This document shows positions 53,180-61,745 of a DNA stretch of 64,000 bases, piece by piece. Within the stretch, counting starts at the first letter, position 1. Every line of letters starts with the position of its first letter. A program made the position numbers and the translations under genes. Origin of the DNA: Ulvibacter litoralis (lineage in GTDB: Bacteria > Bacteroidota > Bacteroidia > Flavobacteriales > Flavobacteriaceae); the NCBI RefSeq assembly GCF_900102055.1, contig NZ_FNBA01000003.1, positions 310,001 to 374,000 of the forward strand, in the 5' to 3' direction. The notes under the pieces are model-generated. The model did not search any database, was not told the origin of the DNA, and saw only the letters and a program-made list of their open reading frames with translations.

Positions 53180-53920
53180 ATGAAAGCTAGACTAAAGAGA
53201 TTTATTTTAAAAAGATTTAAATTAGCTCAAAATAAGGTGATTGTAGCCTCTAATTCGCAAACTGATTTTACATCCTTTGAAAATGATGTTATAAGTAAAA
53301 CATCTAGTTTTACTATGACGGGGTCTGAACGTATAGTTTCATTAATTAGGGCTATCGATTATATAAGCGAGAATAAAATAAATGGGGCTATTGTAGAGTG
53401 CGGAGTTTGGAAAGGCGGGAGTATTATGGCTGCTGTTTTAGCTTTAAAAAATCAAAATTCAATTAAGGATATCTATTTATACGATACATTTGAAGGAATG
53501 ACCGAACCTCAGGATGTAGATTTGTCTTTTAATGGAAACTTTGCAAAAGATATTTATAAAGATAAGGAAGGAGATTGGTGTTATTCATCTTTAGATGAAG
53601 TCCGGTCTAATATAGAAACTTTAAATTATCCTAAAGAAAAGATTCAGTATATAAAAGGAAAAGTAGAAGATACAATTCCAAATAATGATACACCTAAAGA
53701 TATAGCCCTTTTGCGATTAGATACTGACTGGTATGAATCTACTAAGCATGAGATGGAACACTTATTTCCTAGGTTAGTAAAGGGAGGAATTATTATTATA
53801 GATGATTACGGACATTGGGAAGGTTGTAAAAAAGCAGTTGATGAATATTTAGAGAAAAATAATATTACTCTGTTTTTGAGTAGGGTAGATTATACCTGTA
53901 GAATTGGAGTCAAGATGTAA
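53180..53920 (+). CDS. TylF/MycF-like sugar O-methyltransferase
   Basis: A 246-residue SAM-dependent methyltransferase of the TylF/MycF class. The SAM-binding IVECGVWKGGSIMAAVLAL and the acidic IIDDYGHWEGCKKAVDEYL near the C-terminus, which holds Mg-binding Asp residues, are typical. Family members methylate sugar hydroxyls on macrolides, glycopeptides and some polysaccharides. It begins 1 base after the Wzt stop codon, so it is coupled to the exporter. It is a candidate for the enzyme that caps or decorates the polymer. Confidence 0.86.
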   Translation: MKARLKRFILKRFKLAQNKVIVASNSQTDFTSFENDVISKTSSFTMTGSERIVSLIRAIDYISENKINGAIVECGVWKGGSIMAAVLALKNQNSIKDIYLYDTFEGMTEPQDVDLSFNGNFAKDIYKDKEGDWCYSSLDEVRSNIETLNYPKEKIQYIKGKVEDTIPNNDTPKDIALLRLDTDWYESTKHEMEHLFPRLVKGGIIIIDDYGHWEGCKKAVDEYLEKNNITLFLSRVDYTCRIGVKM

Positions 53921-53998
53921 ATTATCAAGAAATGTAACTTAATTTTTGTTGCGAAGCTCTGTGTAAAATTTAGTGAAATAGCAATACCTGTAAATTAG

Positions 53999-54901
53999 AT
54001 GAAAGAAGTAATATATAGCCCTTTGGTCCCTAGCTCAGTAAATGTAAAGTTTATTGAAACTTTTGAGTCGGATAAAATTATTTCGAATTATCAAAAAATA
54101 GGAATAGATGTTGAACGATTTTTTGATGAAAAAGGAGTCAGTCTTTATGAGTGTTTAGAAACAAGTTATAGGTTTTATTATCCTTATTCGACGATAGGGG
54201 ATGCTGCTTTTTATGAAGATTTAAGTGCAAAACGGCAAAATTATTATTCAAATCGCTGGGAGCATGGAGTCACTTTAAAATATTTAGACACAACAGATTC
54301 AGTACTAGAAATAGGCTCTGGTTTTGGAGCGTTTTTAGATCGACTTAAAGCTAGAGATATCAAATCAAAAGGATTAGAGCTTAATCCTTTGGCTGTTAAG
54401 GAATGTGTGAAGAAAGGGCTGAATGTTACAGAAAAATTAGTCCAGCAAGAGGCTAAAGAAGCCATAAATAAATACTCAGTAGTTTGTTGTTTCCAAGTAT
54501 TAGAGCATATTACAGGTGTTAATGATTTTATTGCAGCTTCAGTTTCGTTATTAGATAAAAAAGGAAGAATGATTATTGGCGTGCCAAATAATAATCCTTA
54601 CCTCTTTATTAATGATAAATTTCATACATTAAACCTACCTCCGCATCATGCTGGATTGTGGAATGGAAAATCTTTAAAGTCATTGGAAAGAGTTTTTCCT
54701 CTTAAACTTATTTCTTTAGAGTTTGAGCCATTAAAAGTATCGTATTCAGATTTTTTAACCTTCCACTTAAATAATGCTAATTGTCTTGTTAGAACAGTAT
54801 TAAAACTAAGTAATAAATTAGCTCCTAATATTTTGAAAAAGATTCTTTGTAAATTTATAAAAGGGCGAAATGTGTTGGCGGTATTTGAAAAAGTAAGTTA
54901 A
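53999..54901 (+). CDS. SAM-dependent methyltransferase (Methyltransf_23 type)
   Basis: A 300-residue protein with motif I VLEIGSGFGAFLDRL at about residues 100-115, the acidic LELNP, and FQVLEHITG, followed by a C-terminal helical region. The class is a class I methyltransferase. It lies 78 bases after the TylF-like gene and its stop overlaps the next methyltransferase ATG by one base. Substrate is unknown; given the locus, sugars of the polymer are likely. The N-terminal 90 residues are not recognisable. Confidence 0.82.
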   Translation: MKEVIYSPLVPSSVNVKFIETFESDKIISNYQKIGIDVERFFDEKGVSLYECLETSYRFYYPYSTIGDAAFYEDLSAKRQNYYSNRWEHGVTLKYLDTTDSVLEIGSGFGAFLDRLKARDIKSKGLELNPLAVKECVKKGLNVTEKLVQQEAKEAINKYSVVCCFQVLEHITGVNDFIAASVSLLDKKGRMIIGVPNNNPYLFINDKFHTLNLPPHHAGLWNGKSLKSLERVFPLKLISLEFEPLKVSYSDFLTFHLNNANCLVRTVLKLSNKLAPNILKKILCKFIKGRNVLAVFEKVS

Positions 54902-55602
54902 TGAAAGGGTTTACAGATATTCAAATTCAAATTAATAACTTAGATCGATATTCAATTCGAAGGGCTATTCTATTAGCGCTTAATTCAATTCTTCCACAAT
55001 TAAAAGGGGAATTACTAGATATAGGGTGTGGTAAAATGCCTTATAGAAAATATATTTTAGAGAATTCTGAGGTTGGGAATTATATTGGTTTAGATATTGA
55101 AAGTGCCCTTGTTTATGATAATGATACTAAACCCGACTTTACTTGGAATGGAATAACAATGCCTTTTGAAAATTCAAGTTTTGATTGTGCTTTTGGTACA
55201 GAAGTTTTAGAACATTGTCCAGAACCCGAAATTGTTTTAAAAGAGGTGTATCGTGTATTGAAGCCAGGGGGAGTTTTCTTTTTTACAGTTCCTTTTTTGT
55301 GGAACTTACATGAAGTGCCTCATGATGAGTACCGATATACTCCGTTTTCGTTACAGCGGCATTTAAGTAATTCAGGCTTTTCAGAAATAAACATTAAAGC
55401 TACCGGCGGTTGGCACGCTTCAATGGCACAAATGCTTGGTCTTTGGGTTCGTAGAAGTTCAATGCCCTCTAATAAAAGAAAAATTCTTTCAAATGTATTA
55501 ATGCCAATAATTAAATATCTTATAAAAATTGACAGACCTTCTGAAGTAGTTTTTAAAGAAGGACAAATGATAACTGGTTTATACGGATTGGTAAAGAAAT
55601 GA
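54901..55602 (+). CDS. SAM-dependent methyltransferase (Methyltransf_11 type)
   Basis: A 233-residue class I methyltransferase. Motif I is LLDIGCGKMPY, with IGLDIE, then FGTEVLEHCPEPE and VYRVLKPGGVFFFTVPF. It is smaller than the preceding enzyme and only distantly similar to it, so the two are not a recent duplication. Its ATG overlaps the previous stop by one base and its end overlaps the following glycosyltransferase by four, so it is translated as part of the same operon. Confidence 0.85.
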   Translation: MKGFTDIQIQINNLDRYSIRRAILLALNSILPQLKGELLDIGCGKMPYRKYILENSEVGNYIGLDIESALVYDNDTKPDFTWNGITMPFENSSFDCAFGTEVLEHCPEPEIVLKEVYRVLKPGGVFFFTVPFLWNLHEVPHDEYRYTPFSLQRHLSNSGFSEINIKATGGWHASMAQMLGLWVRRSSMPSNKRKILSNVLMPIIKYLIKIDRPSEVVFKEGQMITGLYGLVKK

Positions 55603-56714
55603 TAAATAAAAAGCTAAACATAGCCCTTTTTTCGCCAAATGAAAACCCATATTCCGAAACGTTTATACAGGCACACAAAAACTATTTAGATGGTAATGTT
55701 TTTTATTATTTTGGAACAGGTATAGGAATACGTTTAGAGAAACATAAAGCAATGATGGGTTATTATACTAATCTTTTGCTTAAAATTTATGCTAAGATCA
55801 CGAAGAAGTCTTCATCATATATTTGGAAGAAAAGAATATTACATAGCCTTAAGTTCAATAATATAGATGTTGTTTTAGTTGAGTATGGAACACATGCTCA
55901 TCATTTAAGGGAGGTTTTAAGACGTTCAGGATTGCCGGTGGTTGTTCATTTTCATGGTTATGATGCTAGTGTTAGATCGGTTTTAAGTGATTGTGGTAAT
56001 TATAAGGAAGTTTTTCAGCTTTCTCAAAAGGTAATTGCTGTTTCATATGTTATGAAAGATAAGTTGTTATCTATCGGCTGTCCATCAAAAAAAATAGTAG
56101 TTAACCGTTGTGGCCCTCAGCCGGAATTTGAAGAAGTTATCCCTTTGTTTTCAAAGAAACAATTTTTGTCTGTAGGGCGTTTTACCGATAAAAAAGCTCC
56201 TTATTATACAATATTGGCTTTCAAAGATGTTTTAAGAGAATATCCCAATGCTCAATTATTATTAGCTGGTGATGGAGCATTATTTAATAGTTGCTTAAAC
56301 CTAATTAAATATTATGGTATAGAAAACAATATAAAGATGTTGGGTGTTATAAAGCCTGAAGAGTTTAGAGATTTATTAAAAGAATCTATAGCCTTAGTGC
56401 AGCATTCAATAACGTCATTAAGCGGAGATATGGAAGGAACTCCTGTTGCGGTTTTAGAAGCAAGTATTGCAGGATTGCCGGTTATTTCAACTATTCATGC
56501 TGGAATTCCTGAAGTAATTATTCATGGTGAGACGGGTTTATTATCTAAAGAACATGATGTTGACACAATGACTTCTCATATGAAACTAATTTTGAGCGAT
56601 GTTGAGTCTGCTAAAAAACTTGGAGCCGCAGGGAAATTAAATGTTTCTGAACATTTCAATTTAAAGAAACACATTAATTTATTACAGTTGACATTAGAAA
56701 ACGCAAAGAAATAA
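55599..56714 (+). CDS. GT4 family glycosyltransferase
   Basis: A 371-residue GT-B enzyme. The C-terminal nucleotide-sugar domain shows VGRFTDKKAPYYTILAF and GDMEGTPVAVLEASIAGLP, which includes the EX7E motif of GT4. The N-terminal acceptor domain begins IALFSPNENPYSETFIQ. It should add a sugar with retention of configuration on the cytoplasmic side of the membrane. It overlaps the preceding methyltransferase gene by 4 bases. Donor and acceptor are not identifiable. Confidence 0.9.
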   Translation: MINKKLNIALFSPNENPYSETFIQAHKNYLDGNVFYYFGTGIGIRLEKHKAMMGYYTNLLLKIYAKITKKSSSYIWKKRILHSLKFNNIDVVLVEYGTHAHHLREVLRRSGLPVVVHFHGYDASVRSVLSDCGNYKEVFQLSQKVIAVSYVMKDKLLSIGCPSKKIVVNRCGPQPEFEEVIPLFSKKQFLSVGRFTDKKAPYYTILAFKDVLREYPNAQLLLAGDGALFNSCLNLIKYYGIENNIKMLGVIKPEEFRDLLKESIALVQHSITSLSGDMEGTPVAVLEASIAGLPVISTIHAGIPEVIIHGETGLLSKEHDVDTMTSHMKLILSDVESAKKLGAAGKLNVSEHFNLKKHINLLQLTLENAKK

Positions 56715-56763
56715 TGTATTAGGCCAATTGGAAAGTTTATATTAGAATTATTACTTTTAAGAA

Positions 56764-57684
56764 ATGATAAAGACCCCGTTAGTATCAATAATAATTCCTA
56801 GCTTTAATAGGGAAGCTCTTATTGGTAGGACTATTGATTCTATTTTAGATCAAACCTATTCTAACTGGGAATGTATAATTGTGGATGATGGCTCTACAGA
56901 TAACACTAAATCCATATTAAAAGAATACTGTAAAAAGGATTCCCGAATTCAATATTTTGATCGTCCAAACATAAAACCCAAAGGAGCAAATTCTTGTAGA
57001 AATTTTGGTTTTGAGAAGAGTAAAGGAAGCTATTTACAATGGTTAGATAGTGATGATTTATTGAGTAGTAATAAGCTAGAATTACAGATAAATGATTTGT
57101 TAGAAGAAGATACTAGAACAATTGCGACCTGTGGTTGGAATTTTTTTGAAGATCGTATCGAAAAATTAGATAATACTAAGCAATTTCCAGTATACAATTC
57201 ATTCGACAACATTCCAAAATTTTTGGATGCCTTAGCATTATCGGGAGGCTTTTTACCGAATCATTCCTACTTAATACACAGAAGTATTATTCACTTATCT
57301 GGAAATTGGTTGGAAAACTTATTGATTAATCAAGATGGTGAGTTTTTTTCGAGAATATTTATTAATATGAATAAAGTTGTCTATAATAAGAACTGTGCTG
57401 TATATTATAGAAGAAATCGAGAACATAATGTAAGTAATATTGAAAGCAAGCAAAAAGTGCTTCATGCAATTTACAGCTGGAATTTAATTGAAAACAATTT
57501 CAAGATACGATTTGGTGAACCTACGAGACTTGTGTTAATTTCAAAGAAATATATTTATATTCGTCTAAAAGATACTTATCCTGAACTCATAGAAGAATAC
57601 GAAACTTTTTTTAAAAATTGTCTACCAATTAAAGTGAGTTTTATACAAAAAGCATTTTTTAAAATTAAAAGATTTTTAAAATAA
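56764..57684 (+). CDS. GT2 family glycosyltransferase
   Basis: A 306-residue GT-A enzyme beginning VSIIIPSFNREALIGRTI, with CIIVDDGSTDNT and the metal-binding LQWLDSDD. A Lys-rich C-terminal tail probably touches the membrane. It adds one sugar during polymer assembly. Its stop codon overlaps the next GT2 ATG by one base. No sugar specificity can be inferred. Confidence 0.9.
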   Translation: MIKTPLVSIIIPSFNREALIGRTIDSILDQTYSNWECIIVDDGSTDNTKSILKEYCKKDSRIQYFDRPNIKPKGANSCRNFGFEKSKGSYLQWLDSDDLLSSNKLELQINDLLEEDTRTIATCGWNFFEDRIEKLDNTKQFPVYNSFDNIPKFLDALALSGGFLPNHSYLIHRSIIHLSGNWLENLLINQDGEFFSRIFINMNKVVYNKNCAVYYRRNREHNVSNIESKQKVLHAIYSWNLIENNFKIRFGEPTRLVLISKKYIYIRLKDTYPELIEEYETFFKNCLPIKVSFIQKAFFKIKRFLK

Positions 57685-58700
57685 TGATAGAACCACTTAT
57701 ATCTATAGTTTTACCAGTATATAATGGTGGGCGTTATTTAAAACAATCTATAGAAAGTTGTTTGTCCCAAACTTATAAAAACATTGAATTAATAATAGTA
57801 GATGATTGTTCAACTGATAACAGTTTGGAGATAGCAAACGAATTTGCAATAAGAGATAATCGGGTTAAGGTACATAGGAATAAGGTAAATAGTAAGTTGC
57901 CAGCATCTTTAAATATTGGGCATTTTATCGCTAAAGGTGACTTTATTACTTGGACATCTGACGATAATTATTATCAGAAGGATGCTCTGAAAGGAATGTA
58001 TAATAAATTAAATAAAAACAATGCAGATATTGTATATGCAGATTATTTAATTATAGATGAAGAAGGAGTGCTTCGGAATAGTGCTAAGCTTAAGCCCCTA
58101 GAATACTTAATGTTTTATGGAGTGATTGGAGCATGTTTTTTATATAGAAAACAAGTATATGAAAGGAATAATGGATATAACGAGAATTTTTTTTTAGTTG
58201 AAGACTATGATTTTTTTCTAAGAGCGCTTAGACATAGTGTTTATACCAAAATTGACCATCCCGGATACTATTATTATAGGTATCACCCTAATAGTTTAAC
58301 TGTAAAAATGAAGTCTGATGAGGTTTTAAAGGCTAAGTTCATTTTAAATTTAAAAAAGCTTTATTCTAATTTTTTTAATGACACACAATTAAAAAATAAA
58401 GATATTCTTATTTCTTTTTTAGTAAATAGATTCTTGCATGGACCGCACATGGATATTCTTCCATTAGAATCTAATTCATTGTTGAGTGATTTAACCTCTG
58501 GTTGTGCCTCATTAAAAAACTTTTCCACCGAAAGGTTAAATAGAATAGTAATTTCTGATTCGGTCGATACAATTTTTAAGAACAAAAAATTTCAAAATAT
58601 TAAAAGTCTATATTACCTTCATACTAAGGGAAAACACATTATCCTTAGATTAACTGTGTCAAGATATCTTGCGTTAATAAAAAAATGTACAATTGGTTAA
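57684..58700 (+). CDS. GT2 family glycosyltransferase
   Basis: A 338-residue GT-A enzyme with IVLPVYNGGRYLKQSI, LIIVDDCSTDNS and the metal-binding region ITWTSDDNYY, and a second acidic cluster LVEDYDFFLR. It differs from its neighbours in sequence. It contains the only CTTCGGAA motif (58071) in the final 13 kb of the window. It is coupled by one base to the previous GT2 gene. Confidence 0.9.
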   Translation: MIEPLISIVLPVYNGGRYLKQSIESCLSQTYKNIELIIVDDCSTDNSLEIANEFAIRDNRVKVHRNKVNSKLPASLNIGHFIAKGDFITWTSDDNYYQKDALKGMYNKLNKNNADIVYADYLIIDEEGVLRNSAKLKPLEYLMFYGVIGACFLYRKQVYERNNGYNENFFLVEDYDFFLRALRHSVYTKIDHPGYYYYRYHPNSLTVKMKSDEVLKAKFILNLKKLYSNFFNDTQLKNKDILISFLVNRFLHGPHMDILPLESNSLLSDLTSGCASLKNFSTERLNRIVISDSVDTIFKNKKFQNIKSLYYLHTKGKHIILRLTVSRYLALIKKCTIG

Positions 58701-58730
58701 AATAAACGATAACATTTATCTTTAAAGACA

Positions 58731-59960
58731 TTGAAAACAATTTTATTTAAACTAAATCAGTTTCCTAATTTATCTGAAACCTTTATCTTGGCTCAGATAA
58801 TTTTAGCTATTGAGAGTGGGTTTAAAGTTAAAATTATTGTTTCACAATTATTAGATATTGAAGGGAGTAGATTAGAAGAGTTGATATACAAATATAGTAT
58901 ATGTAATTTGATAGTAATTGAAGATTTTAGAATACCAAAGTCACGTGTTTTTCGTTTAATCTCTGCTGTTTATCTGTTTTTTTTAAATCTAAAATATTTA
59001 AAAAAACTTATACTGTATTACAAAGAACAGGAAACAATTAATCTATCTAGTGTTCATCAATTTCATTTCTATTGCAAGTTTAAAGAGTACGATATAGTAC
59101 ATGTTCAGTATGGGACTAATACTTGGCCTATGGATGTTTTAAAAAAAATAGGGCTTTTAAGGTCGAAATTAATTGTGTCATTTCATGGTCACGATGCTTT
59201 CTTTCCAATAAATGGACATATTCCTAATAACGGCTATTATGACAAACTATTTAATTACGGGGATTTAGTTATCGCGAATACAGCTTATTTAGCGAATGAG
59301 TTATTAAAATTAGGTTGTCCACATCATAAAATCCAAATAATACCAGTAGGAGTAGATACTAGTTTTTTTGTTAAAGGAGAAACAACTAAAACTCCTCAAG
59401 TCATATTCAATTTGATTTCAGTCGGTAGATTGGAAAAAGTAAAGGGGCACGAGTACGCTATTCAAGTAGCTGAGTTATTAAATAAGAAGGGCTGTGAAAT
59501 TAGCTTGAGAATAATAGGAGAAGGTAGTGAAAGAGGTAAATTAGAAAAAATAATTCTTTCAAAGAATTTAGAGGGAGTTATAAAACTTGTTGGTAAAAAA
59601 AGTCCACTTGAAGTTAGAGATATGCTTAGAAGTAGTGATGTGTTTATTTTTACCTCTGTAGCGACTAAGTTTAATAGAAGAGAAACACAAGGTTTAGCAA
59701 CTATTGAGGCTCAGGCATGTGGTTTGCCTGTAGTGGTATTTGACTCTGGTGGAGTAAAATATACACTTAAGGATAATGTGACGGGATATATTGTTCCAGA
59801 ATATGATGTAAATTTAATGAGCGAAAGGGTGGAGCAATTATTAAATAATCCAGAGCTGACAAAAAAAATGGGAATAGCTGCGATTTCATTTGTTGAGGAG
59901 GAATTTTCTCAAAATCAAATCAAGGCAAAATGGACTAAGGTATATGAAATTAACAGTTAA
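58731..59960 (+). CDS. GT4 family glycosyltransferase
   Basis: A 409-residue GT-B enzyme. The C-terminal domain has SVGRLEKVKGHEYAIQVAELL and the EX7E-containing RRETQGLATIEAQACGLPVVV. The N-terminal part begins ILFKLNQFPNLSETFI, close to colanic-acid type transferases. The start is TTG at 58731: no ATG is available and the conserved N-terminus begins within a few residues. A 30-base gap separates it from the preceding GT2. Confidence 0.88.
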   Translation: MKTILFKLNQFPNLSETFILAQIILAIESGFKVKIIVSQLLDIEGSRLEELIYKYSICNLIVIEDFRIPKSRVFRLISAVYLFFLNLKYLKKLILYYKEQETINLSSVHQFHFYCKFKEYDIVHVQYGTNTWPMDVLKKIGLLRSKLIVSFHGHDAFFPINGHIPNNGYYDKLFNYGDLVIANTAYLANELLKLGCPHHKIQIIPVGVDTSFFVKGETTKTPQVIFNLISVGRLEKVKGHEYAIQVAELLNKKGCEISLRIIGEGSERGKLEKIILSKNLEGVIKLVGKKSPLEVRDMLRSSDVFIFTSVATKFNRRETQGLATIEAQACGLPVVVFDSGGVKYTLKDNVTGYIVPEYDVNLMSERVEQLLNNPELTKKMGIAAISFVEEEFSQNQIKAKWTKVYEINS

Positions 59961-59967
59961 AAGGTAA

Positions 59968-60795
59968 ATGGATAAAATTTCTATAATTATTCCATGTTTT
60001 AATGACGCAAAGTACGTTGAGCAATCAGTGCAATCTGCACTTGACCAGACTTATAGTAATAAAGAAGTAATTATTGTTGACGATGGGTCAAATTCTGAAA
60101 CTAAAAAAGTTTTAAAAAACATTGAATCAAAGGTAACAAAACTTATAACTCAAGATAATCAAGGACAAAGTACTGCTAGAAATGTTGGTATTAAATCTGC
60201 TAAAGGAAATTACATTTTAGTGTTGGATAGTGATGATTTTTTTGAGCCTTCATTTTGCGAAAAAGCGATTGGTATGTTTTTGAAAAATAAAGATATTAAG
60301 ATAGTTAGTTGTTATGCTAACTTACTTTTTGAGAATGGTTCAAACAAATTATATAAACCTAAAGGAGGCACAATAAACGAATTTTTATATGCTAATAATT
60401 CTTTAGGAACAGCCATGTTTAAGAAAGAAGATTGGAGCCTTAGTGGAGGTTATGATGTAGAAATGCGAAATGGATTCGAAGATTGGGAGTTTTTTATTAG
60501 ACTACTTAAAAATGGTGGAGAAGCAATTATTTTAAAAGATGCATTATACACGTATAGAAAGCGAAATGATTCCACAACTAATAAGGCGAATAAGGTTAAG
60601 TATAAAATATTAAGTTACATCTACAACAAGCACAGTGAGTTATATAAAAATGATTATAAAAGATTTGTGAAGCATTTGTTGTTGTTGTTAGAAAAAGAAG
60701 AAAAAGAAAAAATTAAAAATTTAAACCGTATTGAATTTAAGTTGGGTTTTAGCTTATTGCGCCCAGTGCGATTTATTAAACGTATTTTATTTTGA
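59968..60795 (+). CDS. GT2 family glycosyltransferase
   Basis: A 275-residue GT-A enzyme: ISIIIPCFNDAKYVEQSV, VIIVDDGSNSET and LVLDSDDFFEPSF, then the acceptor-side GFEDWEFFIRLL. A basic C-terminus (LLRPVRFIKRILF) may anchor it to the membrane. It overlaps the next GT2 by 4 bases. The sugar is unknown. Confidence 0.9.
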   Translation: MDKISIIIPCFNDAKYVEQSVQSALDQTYSNKEVIIVDDGSNSETKKVLKNIESKVTKLITQDNQGQSTARNVGIKSAKGNYILVLDSDDFFEPSFCEKAIGMFLKNKDIKIVSCYANLLFENGSNKLYKPKGGTINEFLYANNSLGTAMFKKEDWSLSGGYDVEMRNGFEDWEFFIRLLKNGGEAIILKDALYTYRKRNDSTTNKANKVKYKILSYIYNKHSELYKNDYKRFVKHLLLLLEKEEKEKIKNLNRIEFKLGFSLLRPVRFIKRILF

Positions 60796-61739
60796 CATTA
60801 AAAGAGAATAAGGTTTCAATTATAATGGCAACCTACAATAGAGCTCACTTTATTGTAGAAACCTTAGCGGCTATCCAAAAACAAACACATATAAATTGGG
60901 AGTGCCTTATCATTGATGATGGAGGAACTGATAATACATTAGAGGTGATTTCGCCTATTTTAGAGGTTGATCCTCGCTTTTCTTTTCTGAAGCGTCCCAA
61001 TAGTTACGGAAAAGGATTGCCTGGTTGTCGTAACTACGGAATTGATACCGCTACGGGTGATTATATTATCTTTTTTGATGATGATGATATTCCGCATCCT
61101 CAGAATTTAGAAATCTGTCTAAATGAATTAAAAGACAGTTCTTTCAAATTTTGCAGGTATCTAAGAGCTGTTTTTTTTGGAGAATTTGATTATAAATTTG
61201 ATTCTAAAAATTCGTTCGGAAAGGTGACATTTACTCATAATGATCTGTCAAAAATGATAGATCATACTATTTCTTTTAACTCTTGTGCCGTACTGTGGTC
61301 TAAAAGCTGTTTTGAAAAAAATAGATTCAATGAGACCCTTATGTATGCTGAAGAATGGGAGTGCTATTCTAGAATCCTTTCTGAAAAAATAAAAGGTGTC
61401 TGCATCGAAAAAACTCTTTTTTATGGAAGGAAACACGCCAATTCGAATACAGGAGAATTCTGGAAGAAAAACCCAGTAAGACAGAATTCAAAAAAAGAAG
61501 CGATACGATTAATTATGGAGAATTTAAGAGCTAAAAACTTATTGACCTCATATTTGTTTACTTATCTTTCGGGCTTAGCTATTTCGTTTCGAGATAGAAG
61601 ATTAATAGATGATATTATTAAAAGAGTAGGACTTTCTTTGCGTCAAAAAATAATACTACATATAAAATATACAGTATATCCAATATGGGTTGCTTACAAA
61701 CGATTATTGAAAACGAAGAAGCCAAAGAATGTAATTTAA
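60792..61739 (+). CDS. GT2 family glycosyltransferase
   Basis: A 315-residue GT-A enzyme: VSIIMATYNRAHFIVETL, LIIDDGGTDNT, and an unusually acidic metal site FFDDDDIPHPQ. The start is TTG at 60792, overlapping the stop of the previous gene. A basic C-terminal tail (KRLLKTKKPKN) follows a hydrophobic stretch. It should add a further sugar in the same assembly line. Confidence 0.88.
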   Translation: MTLKENKVSIIMATYNRAHFIVETLAAIQKQTHINWECLIIDDGGTDNTLEVISPILEVDPRFSFLKRPNSYGKGLPGCRNYGIDTATGDYIIFFDDDDIPHPQNLEICLNELKDSSFKFCRYLRAVFFGEFDYKFDSKNSFGKVTFTHNDLSKMIDHTISFNSCAVLWSKSCFEKNRFNETLMYAEEWECYSRILSEKIKGVCIEKTLFYGRKHANSNTGEFWKKNPVRQNSKKEAIRLIMENLRAKNLLTSYLFTYLSGLAISFRDRRLIDDIIKRVGLSLRQKIILHIKYTVYPIWVAYKRLLKTKKPKNVI

Positions 61740-61745
61740 AAGAAA

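Larger units (their letters stand above)
2151..58078. repeat. Dispersed over-represented 8-mer CTTCGGAA / TTCCGAAG
   Basis: Read by eye; positions give the first base. CTTCGGAA starts at 2952, 3030, 9956, 10070, 11691, 13794, 16491, 20574, 23340, 24505, 25039, 26123, 35868, 38959, 41260, 41563, 42771, 49785, 50803 and 58071. TTCCGAAG starts at 2151, 10544, 13806, 14419, 17715, 18224, 19234, 23622, 25667, 26344, 26720, 31086, 35397, 36433, 37853, 38110, 43058, 45096 and 49835. The core TTCSGAA is palindromic around a central G or C, with one flanking C (or G). Copies occur in several codon frames (TCG GAA, TTC GGA, CTT CGG) and in intergenic DNA. An opposed pair lies at 13794/13806. Confidence 0.85.
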
